Notes under the pieces: generated by a model
Databases searched by the model: none
What the model saw: only the letters and a program-made list of their open reading frames with translations
What the model was told of the DNA's origin: nothing
Program-made: the position numbers and the translations under genes
Shown here: positions 1-4,906 of the stretch, in pieces
Layout of the letters: every line of letters starts with the position of its first letter
Numbering within the stretch: position 1 is the stretch's first letter
From: Muribaculaceae bacterium
GTDB taxonomy: Bacteria > Bacteroidota > Bacteroidia > Bacteroidales > Muribaculaceae
DNA length: 5,448 nucleotides
NCBI GenBank assembly: GCA_029052265.1
Contig: JAIDJJ010000316.1
Span: forward strand, 1-5,448
Direction: 5' to 3'

Positions 1-213
1 CATCCCCAAGGCCGCGACAAGGGGCGGCTCGCCGGGGCAAATGGGGTGACGCCGAATCTCTCTCCTTCCGCTCTGAGAAAGCGGTATTCCCTATACGACA
101 ACAAAAAAGCGTTTGGCGCGGAATCAGCCGAAGGGCTCGCCACACTTACCTCTCAACTCGAAAAAGTCAATCTTTTTATCACAACCGAAAAAGGAGACTA
201 CAAAAATGTATAA
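1..213 (+). CDS. hydE: [FeFe]-hydrogenase maturase HydE, C-terminal 70 residues (5' end outside window)
   Basis: Frame 1 is open from the left edge to a TAA at 211-213 and encodes the last 70 residues of a radical-SAM protein. The stretch AGANGVTPNLSP (visible residues 11-22) followed by R-x-x-Y-x-LY matches the HydE tail, whose usual form is GANVxMPNxxP...RxxYxLYP. HydE helps make the diiron precursor of the H-cluster in the cytoplasm. The radical-SAM CX3CX2C motif lies upstream of the window and cannot be checked. The auxiliary [2Fe-2S] cysteines (CX7CX2C) known from Thermotoga maritima HydE are replaced here by A37, G45 and T48 of the visible part, by an ungapped comparison done from memory. 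The last codons overlap the hydG start by 8 bp and also contain its ribosome binding site, so the two genes are co-transcribed. The identification rests on the tail plus the context directly before hydG and hydF. Confidence 0.88.
   Translation, partial: HPQGRDKGRLAGANGVTPNLSPSALRKRYSLYDNKKAFGAESAEGLATLTSQLEKVNLFITTEKGDYKNV
192..196 (+). promoter_or_regulatory. Ribosome binding site of hydG, inside the hydE 3' end
   Basis: AGGAG sits 9 nt before the ATG at 206. It supports that ATG over a TTG at 113 in the same frame. A strong Shine-Dalgarno is uncommon in Bacteroidetes, so translation of hydG may depend partly on ribosomes finishing hydE. Confidence 0.6.
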
Positions 214-1627
214 TCCAGCTTCTACCAACGCCACAGAGTTCATAGATCATAATGAAATACTTGAGTCGGTAAGATTCGCCGATGAGAAATCTTCCGACCT
301 CCCTTATCTTGAATCCCTTCTTGAAAAGGCATCTTTGGCAAAGGGGCTTTCACATCGGGAGGCTGCCGCTCTCCTGATGTGTGAAGATCCTGTAATAACC
401 GACAGGATTTTCAAGACCGCAAATGAGATAAAACACCGTTTCTACGGCAACCGTATCGTAATGTTTGCCCCGCTTTACCTGTCCAATTATTGTGTAAACG
501 GATGCATATATTGCCCTTACCATTTAAAAAACAAGACAATCCCGAGAATAAAGTTGTCGCAAGAGCAGATAAAGAAAGAAGTGATCGCGCTTCAGGACAT
601 GGGGCACAAACGTATCGCGATCGAGGCGGGGGAAGATCCCCGCAACAATCCTTTGGATTATATTCTCGAATCAATCCGGACCATATATTCCATTCGCCAT
701 AAAAACGGTGCGATAAGGCGTATAAATGTAAATATCGCCGCCACTACTGTCGAAAATTACCGACGGCTAAAAGATGCCGAAATTGGAACGTATATACTAT
801 TTCAGGAGACATATCATAAGGGAAACTATGAACGGCTACATCCGAGCGGACCAAAAAGCGACTATCGCTGGCACACCGAAGCGATGGACCGCGCCATGGA
901 AGCCGGAATAGAGGATGTGGGGATCGGTGTGCTTTTCGGGCTGAACACCTACCGCTATGATTTTGTCGGACTGCTGATGCACGCCGAACATCTTGAAGCG
1001 AAATTTGGAGTGGGACCCCACACGATAAGCGTGCCGCGCATATGTCCGGCAGACGATATTTCGACTGATGATTTCCCTGACGCAATATCCGACAGCCTTT
1101 TCTGCAGGATAGTGGCTGTATTGCGCCTGGCGGTACCTTATACCGGGCTAATCATATCCACTCGCGAAAGCCCTGAGGTAAGAGCCAAAGTTCTTGATCT
1201 CGGAATATCTCAGATCAGCGGAGGCTCCAAAACCTCGGTGGGAGGATACGCCGACGGTTGCAATGCGGAAGATAACAGTTCCGCCCAATTTGACATTTCC
1301 GACAACCGTACTCTCGACGAGATTGTAAGATGGCTTGTATCCACAAACCATATACCGAGTTTCTGTACCGCGTGCTACCGGCAGGGAAGAACCGGAGACA
1401 GGTTCATGTCGCTTGTAAAAAACGGACAGATAGCAAACTGCTGCGCTCCAAATGCTCTCCTTACCTTGGCTGAATATCTTAAAGACTATGCCTCTGAAGA
1501 CACTGCCGCCGAGGGATATAGATTGATAAGGGAGCAAATAGAGAAAATCCCGGGAGATAAAGTGAGGAAACTTACAGAAGAATATCTCGAAAGAATAGGG
1601 AAAGGGGAAAGGGATTTTAATTTTTAA
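206..1627 (+). CDS. hydG: [FeFe]-hydrogenase maturase HydG, radical-SAM tyrosine lyase
   Basis: HydG is a cytoplasmic radical-SAM enzyme that splits tyrosine into p-cresol and a fragment giving the CO and CN ligands of the hydrogenase H-cluster. From the ATG at 206 the protein has 473 residues, the usual family length. The radical-SAM cluster motif CX3CX2C is C96, C100, C103 (CVNGCIYC). The HydG-specific C-terminal motif CX2CX22C is C387, C390, C413 within FCTACYRQGRTGDRFM...CCAPNALLT; this motif holds the auxiliary cluster with the dangler iron and separates HydG from its relative ThiH. The 206 start is chosen because an AGGAG lies 9 nt upstream and because a TTG at 113 would add 31 residues encoded entirely within the hydE coding region. 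The gene overlaps hydE by 8 bp and is followed by hydF after 6 bp, so it is the middle gene of an operon. Confidence 0.97.
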   Translation: MYNPASTNATEFIDHNEILESVRFADEKSSDLPYLESLLEKASLAKGLSHREAAALLMCEDPVITDRIFKTANEIKHRFYGNRIVMFAPLYLSNYCVNGCIYCPYHLKNKTIPRIKLSQEQIKKEVIALQDMGHKRIAIEAGEDPRNNPLDYILESIRTIYSIRHKNGAIRRINVNIAATTVENYRRLKDAEIGTYILFQETYHKGNYERLHPSGPKSDYRWHTEAMDRAMEAGIEDVGIGVLFGLNTYRYDFVGLLMHAEHLEAKFGVGPHTISVPRICPADDISTDDFPDAISDSLFCRIVAVLRLAVPYTGLIISTRESPEVRAKVLDLGISQISGGSKTSVGGYADGCNAEDNSSAQFDISDNRTLDEIVRWLVSTNHIPSFCTACYRQGRTGDRFMSLVKNGQIANCCAPNALLTLAEYLKDYASEDTAAEGYRLIREQIEKIPGDKVRKLTEEYLERIGKGERDFNF

Positions 1628-1633
1628 GTAAAT

Positions 1634-2788
1634 ATGAACAATACACCTCAATCCGAAAGGCTACGCATTGTAGTGCTTGGAGCATGTAATTCCGGGAAGT
1701 CCTCCCTGATCAACATGCTTGCAGACCAGGAGGTATCTCTCACTTCAGACATAGCCGGAACTACCACTGACCCGGTAAAACGCGCAATGGAACTTCCCCA
1801 TGCGGGTGCTGTAGTATTGGTCGACACTGCCGGATTGGACGACACATCCCCTCTCGGCAAACAAAGAGCAGATCTCTCGCTTAAAGCCCTTGACAACGCC
1901 GATCTTGCCCTGCTCCTGACAGGAGAGAATGCCGATGTGGAGTCGGAATGCATCTCCATGCTGAAAAGCAAGAAGATACCATTCGTAAAAGTGGCAAACA
2001 AATCAGACATACGCCAGACCACTGAAGCGGATGTGCACGTATGTGCCGCAGAGGGAAAAGGAAGACCTGAACTTATTGAGGCGATTCTTCAGAAGATACC
2101 TTCAGATTTCGCACCGAGGGACCTGCTGGGAAACCTTGTAAAGCACGGTGACCTCGTAGTGCTTGTGATGCCTCAGGATTCCCAGGCTCCGAAAGGACGT
2201 CTGATCCTGCCTCAGGTGCAGACCATCAGAGCCTTGATCGACCGTGGATGCACTGTTGTCTCCGCCACCCCGGAAACATTGCCCCTGACTTTATCTAAAC
2301 TGAACGTTCTTCCTGATCTGACAATTACAGATTCACAAGTATTTGATTCTGTGAAACGAATCATTCCATCCGGAGTCAGACTTACTTCTTTTTCCATATT
2401 GATGGCTGCCTATAAAGGCGACATAGAATATTTTGTGGAAGGTGCAAAAAAAATAGCAGCCCTTGATTCCGACAGCCGCGTGCTTATAGCCGAGGCATGT
2501 ACTCATGTGCCTGCCAATGAAGATATAGGAAGAGTCAAACTACCCCTTCTGCTTAGAAAAAAAGCCGGGGAAGGACTCAGCATCGACTTTGCGACAGGTA
2601 AAAATTTTCCTGATGACCCGGGCAGGTATGATCTGATAATACATTGCGGCGGCTGCATGTTCAACAGAAGAATGGTCATGAGCCGTGTGCAACGGGCAAA
2701 GGAAGCCGGGGTGGCAATGACCAACTACGGTGTGGCGATCGCATGTCTGAAAGGCATTATTGATAAAGTGGTGTATCCCGGTAACTGA
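1634..2788 (+). CDS. hydF: [FeFe]-hydrogenase maturation GTPase/scaffold HydF
   Basis: HydF is the scaffold that receives the 2Fe subcluster built by HydE and HydG and hands it to apo-hydrogenase. The 384-residue protein has a TrmE/Era-like GTPase domain first: P-loop GACNSGKS (16-23), switch AGTTTDP (41-47), DTAG (64-67), NKSD (122-125) and a G5-like CAAEGKG from 137. A dimerisation region follows, then the cluster-binding domain with C289, H291, H337, C338 and C341, fitting the HydF pattern CxH...HCxxC with 45 residues between the two histidines. The P-loop has A17-C18 where many HydF proteins carry basic residues, a mild deviation that keeps the GK[ST] core. It starts 6 bp after hydG with no room for a promoter and is the last gene of the operon, followed by two hairpins. 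Confidence 0.97.
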   Translation: MNNTPQSERLRIVVLGACNSGKSSLINMLADQEVSLTSDIAGTTTDPVKRAMELPHAGAVVLVDTAGLDDTSPLGKQRADLSLKALDNADLALLLTGENADVESECISMLKSKKIPFVKVANKSDIRQTTEADVHVCAAEGKGRPELIEAILQKIPSDFAPRDLLGNLVKHGDLVVLVMPQDSQAPKGRLILPQVQTIRALIDRGCTVVSATPETLPLTLSKLNVLPDLTITDSQVFDSVKRIIPSGVRLTSFSILMAAYKGDIEYFVEGAKKIAALDSDSRVLIAEACTHVPANEDIGRVKLPLLLRKKAGEGLSIDFATGKNFPDDPGRYDLIIHCGGCMFNRRMVMSRVQRAKEAGVAMTNYGVAIACLKGIIDKVVYPGN

Positions 2789-2798
2789 TAAGTCTGTC

Positions 2799-2826
2799 AC
2801 TGATTTCATTTTTCTATGAAATCAGT
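2799..2826 (+). repeat. Perfect 11-bp inverted repeat just after hydF
   Basis: ACTGATTTCAT at 2799-2809 pairs with ATGAAATCAGT at 2816-2826 across a 6-nt loop. It begins 10 nt after the hydF stop codon. No U-tract follows, so it is not a standard intrinsic terminator; it could protect the mRNA 3' end or add to termination at the stronger hairpin just downstream. Confidence 0.6.
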
Positions 2827-2833
2827 ATCACAG

Positions 2834-2889
2834 ATCTGAAAAATAAAAGAGATTCCCGCAAAAACAGGAATCTCTTTTATTTTTCAGAT
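2834..2889. terminator. Bidirectional intrinsic terminator between hydF and the rubrerythrin gene
   Basis: A perfect 23-bp inverted repeat (arms 2834-2856 and 2867-2889) closes a 10-nt loop. The core GAGATTCC/GGAATCTC is flanked by an A/T-rich tract on the left and its T-rich complement on the right, so each strand has a hairpin followed by a U-rich tract. It lies between two convergent genes (hydF ends at 2788, the rubrerythrin gene at 2915) and can stop transcription from both sides. Confidence 0.85.
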
Positions 2890-2914
2890 TTTATCTTATT
2901 CAGACAAAATAGTC

Positions 2915-3466
2915 TTATTTACCGAAAAAACGGTTGTAGAGACCGGCAAAACCCTGTCCATGACGGGCTTCGTCTTTTGCCATCTCATGAACTGTGTCAT
3001 GAATAGCGTCAAGGTTCTGAGCCTTCGCATTTTTTGCGATACGCATCTTGTCGGCATTCGCACCTGCCTCGGCATGCATACGCTTTTCGAGATTGGTCTT
3101 GGTGTCCCATACCATTTCACCGAGAAGCTCTGCAAACTTTGCGGCATGTTCAGCCTCTTCCCAGGCATAACGCTTGAAAGCCTCTGCAACTTCGGGATAT
3201 CCTTCACGGTCAGCCTGACGAGACATGGCAAGATACATGCCTACTTCTGTGCACTCTCCCACGAAATGATTGTTGAGATCCTTTTTCATTTCCTCATCGC
3301 AGTCTTTTGCCACACCGATCTCATGCTCGGTAACAAATTTCAAAAGAGCTGTCTGGTCAAGTTCTTTGAATTTGGAAGCAGGTGCGCCACACTGAGGGCA
3401 TTTTGCAGGAGCCTCTTCGCCCTCTGCCACATATCCGCATATTGTGCAGATCCATTCTTTTGCCAT
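2915..3466 (-). CDS. Reverse rubrerythrin (rubredoxin domain N-terminal, diiron domain C-terminal)
   Basis: A 183-residue cytoplasmic non-haem iron protein. The N-terminus is a rubredoxin domain with C7, C10, C23, C26 (CTICGY...CPQCGAP). A ferritin-like four-helix domain follows with likely diiron ligands E71 (GECTEVGMYL), E104 and H107 (EEAEH), E133, and E166 and H169 (DEARH). In classical rubrerythrin the rubredoxin domain is C-terminal; this order and the motifs ECTEVGMYLAMSR and HDTVHEMAKDEARHG match the reverse rubrerythrins of clostridia, which reduce peroxide and oxygen with electrons from NADH-linked partners. The start is the ATG at 3464-3466, directly before the rubredoxin domain. 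It is transcribed alone, converging on hydF and diverging from tilS. A role in protecting oxygen-sensitive enzymes such as [FeFe] hydrogenase is inferred from family and context. Confidence 0.96.
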   Translation of the reverse strand: MAKEWICTICGYVAEGEEAPAKCPQCGAPASKFKELDQTALLKFVTEHEIGVAKDCDEEMKKDLNNHFVGECTEVGMYLAMSRQADREGYPEVAEAFKRYAWEEAEHAAKFAELLGEMVWDTKTNLEKRMHAEAGANADKMRIAKNAKAQNLDAIHDTVHEMAKDEARHGQGFAGLYNRFFGK

Positions 3467-3522
3467 AACTTTAGTTATTAGTTAATTGAGTTGTTGAGTT
3501 ATCTTTTTCTTATTATTATATG

Positions 3523-3530
3523 CAAATTTA
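3523..3530 (-). promoter_or_regulatory. Likely -7 element of the rubrerythrin promoter
   Basis: On the minus strand this reads TAAATTTG, a full match to the Bacteroidetes -7 consensus TAnnTTTG. It lies 56 nt before the start codon, giving a leader of roughly 50 nt. Twenty nucleotides further upstream the -33 position reads GATG, only half matching TTTG and falling at the tilS start. A run of ten A residues on this strand lies between the two elements. Confidence 0.6.
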
Positions 3531-3542
3531 CGATTTTTTTTT

Positions 3543-3550
3543 TAATTTCG
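3543..3550 (+). promoter_or_regulatory. Possible -7 element of tilS, very close to the start codon
   Basis: TAATTTCG matches TAnnTTTG except for one base and ends 4 nt before the tilS ATG. If used, the transcript would start at or near the ATG. A second weak candidate, TATCTTTT at 3500-3507, would give a conventional leader. Neither has a convincing -33 element. Confidence 0.25.
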
Positions 3551-3554
3551 CATC

Positions 3555-4511
3555 ATGTCTGTATCAAAACAAAAGTTAAATACAATAGAAATATCTTTCC
3601 GGAGAGCTGTCTTTGAAAATAAATTTTCAAAACTCGTGGTTACTGTCAGCGGAGGAGCCGACAGTATCGCCCTGCTTTCCGCACTGTCTGCCACAGAGGC
3701 GGTTTTGATTGCCGCACATTGCAACTTTCATCTTAGGGGAGATGAAAGCATGCGTGATCAGAAACATGTGGAAAAGGTGTGCAAGGAACTGAATGTGGCT
3801 CTCATGGTGAAAGACTTTGATGTGGCTGCCCATATGGCGGCAAACCGGGGCATGTCGGCAGAGATGGCTTGCCGCGAACTGAGATATGAATGGTTTGCAG
3901 CTATCGCATCCGAAACCGGAGCAGACAGAATTGTGACCGGACACAACGCAGACGACAATATCGAGACCCTTTTCCTTAATCTATTAAGAGGATCGGGCAC
4001 TTCCGGACTACGCGGCATGCTTCCCGACACCGGGAAAATCTGGCGCCCGCTGCTTTCATTCCATCGTCATGAAATCGAAAAATATCTCGAAGACAAAAAG
4101 ATCCCTTTCATTACCGATTCCTCAAACCTTACCAACGACTACCGACGAAACTTTATAAGAAACGAAATCGTCCCTTTGCTGAAATCACGCTGGGCAGGAT
4201 TCGAGAAAGCACTTGACAGGAGCGTAGCCCTGTTGCGAAGTGAAAACGAAGTGGTGACGGCAATGGTAAACGCCTCGCTGCCAGATCCCGGCAAACCACT
4301 TGAGGCATCAGCAATCATGAATTTTCCCGATCCGGAACTTCTCGTAAGACGATTCATTGAACCGATCGGACCTTTCACCACGACTGCAGGAGAAGTGATC
4401 AGCGCAATAAAGGCTGCCAAACCTGACCGCAGGATCTGGCGGCTGCGCAAAGGCGACCTCATCCTAAAAAACGGATGGCTTTCCCTACATACGTTTATTC
4501 ATAAGCAATAA
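3555..4511 (+). CDS. tilS: tRNA(Ile)-lysidine synthetase, compact form
   Basis: TilS attaches lysine to C34 of the CAU-anticodon tRNA-Ile using ATP, switching it to read AUA and be charged with isoleucine; it is normally essential. The N-terminal N-type ATP-pyrophosphatase domain has the PP-loop SGGADS (32-37), H55...HLRGDES (59-65) and GHNADDNIET from 129 followed by LLRGSGTSGLRG. The segment TDSSN...RRNFIRNEIVPLL (187-209) is the typical end of the catalytic domain. A helical stretch follows and the protein stops at residue 318. Many TilS proteins, including E. coli (432 residues), have a further C-terminal domain with a conserved Arg/Trp-Gly-Asp-type region that is absent here. The bases after the stop do not encode it in any frame I read, so this looks like a genuine short form resembling Aquifex aeolicus TilS. 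Position 3555 is the only ATG ahead of the PP-loop. Confidence 0.95.
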   Translation: MSVSKQKLNTIEISFRRAVFENKFSKLVVTVSGGADSIALLSALSATEAVLIAAHCNFHLRGDESMRDQKHVEKVCKELNVALMVKDFDVAAHMAANRGMSAEMACRELRYEWFAAIASETGADRIVTGHNADDNIETLFLNLLRGSGTSGLRGMLPDTGKIWRPLLSFHRHEIEKYLEDKKIPFITDSSNLTNDYRRNFIRNEIVPLLKSRWAGFEKALDRSVALLRSENEVVTAMVNASLPDPGKPLEASAIMNFPDPELLVRRFIEPIGPFTTTAGEVISAIKAAKPDRRIWRLRKGDLILKNGWLSLHTFIHKQ

Positions 4512-4613
4512 TGTCGGAAAGACACCAACCGACCGACTTGGAGATTGTTTGCCATTAAATTAGTGCGATAAGCCATAAACAGACAACTTTTTATCATATT
4601 TTAATGTTCTTCA

Positions 4614-4645
4614 TTTGTAACATTTAGATTTTTTTTCTAAATTTG
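4614..4645 (+). promoter_or_regulatory. Bacteroidetes-type promoter of rho
   Basis: TTTG at 4614-4617 and TAAATTTG at 4638-4645 are separated by 20 nt, an exact fit to the -33 TTTG / -7 TAnnTTTG consensus of the Bacteroidetes primary sigma factor (usual spacing 19-21). Transcription should begin near 4650, about 255 nt before the rho start codon. It shows rho can be expressed independently of tilS. Confidence 0.75.
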
Positions 4646-4658
4646 CATCACAATTACA

Positions 4659-4679
4659 GCACCAGCGATTCCTTGGTGC
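4659..4679 (+). repeat. Small hairpin at the 5' end of the rho leader
   Basis: GCACCA (4659-4664) pairs perfectly with TGGTGC (4674-4679) over a 9-nt loop. It sits about 10 nt after the predicted transcription start, where such a stem could stabilise the mRNA. A 6-bp stem can occur by chance. Confidence 0.4.
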
Positions 4680-4726
4680 AATTCAGGACTGTCGTTCTAT
4701 TCCTACTATTTTATTTATCTAATACT

Positions 4727-4747
4727 CGTTATTGTTGTATGATAACG
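4727..4747 (+). repeat. Second small hairpin in the rho leader
   Basis: CGTTAT (4727-4732) pairs with ATAACG (4742-4747) over a 9-nt loop, with one further T-G wobble outside. The right arm overlaps the ATG of a 16-codon open frame at 4739. The stem is short and may be fortuitous. Confidence 0.3.
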
Positions 4748-4906
4748 GCAAGCACAGATGAAACAGAACGGCTTATCCAGTCTCTCTAAAAATGTAAATT
4801 TTCCTCATCGGTTTTCACTTTCTCCTCTTTTTAAGGTTCACAGTGTGCCCGTTTTTTCGGCTTTGGAAACCGGTGTGGACAAAATCCTATAACATAATTT
4901 CTATTT

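Larger units (their letters stand above)
4512..4906. other. 395-bp intergenic region holding the rho promoter and long leader
   Basis: No substantial gene is seen here on either strand. The first 100 bp after tilS are AT-rich with no clear terminator: GTCGG at 4513-4517 can pair with CCGAC at 4529-4533 or 4533-4537, but no U-tract follows. The promoter at 4614-4645 comes next. Everything from about 4650 to 4906 is then the presumed rho leader, containing two small hairpins (4659-4679, 4727-4747), a 16-codon ATG frame (4739-4789) and a pyrimidine-rich tract (4799-4832). Confidence 0.7.

Noticed and set aside
45..95. TPP-riboswitch-like bits (GGGGTG ... CTGAGA ... ATTCCC) and a small hairpin at 68-84
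   Set aside because: The second conserved half of a TPP riboswitch is missing, and the region is protein-coding (HydE tail), so the match is chance.
113..205. TTG-initiated 31-residue N-terminal extension of HydG
   Set aside because: These bases encode the HydE tail in another frame; the ATG at 206 has an AGGAG 9 nt upstream and gives the normal HydG length.
1148..1651. 167-codon minus-strand open frame opposite hydG
   Set aside because: It lies antisense to conserved HydG codons, including the auxiliary-cluster motif, and shows no recognisable domain.
2960..3481. 173-codon plus-strand open frame opposite the rubrerythrin gene
   Set aside because: It is the antisense shadow of a clearly recognised gene and its translation has no family features.
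4513..4537. Possible tilS terminator (GTCGG with two CCGAC copies)
   Set aside because: The stem has only 5 bp with a loop of 11-15 nt and no U-tract, so it does not support a terminator.
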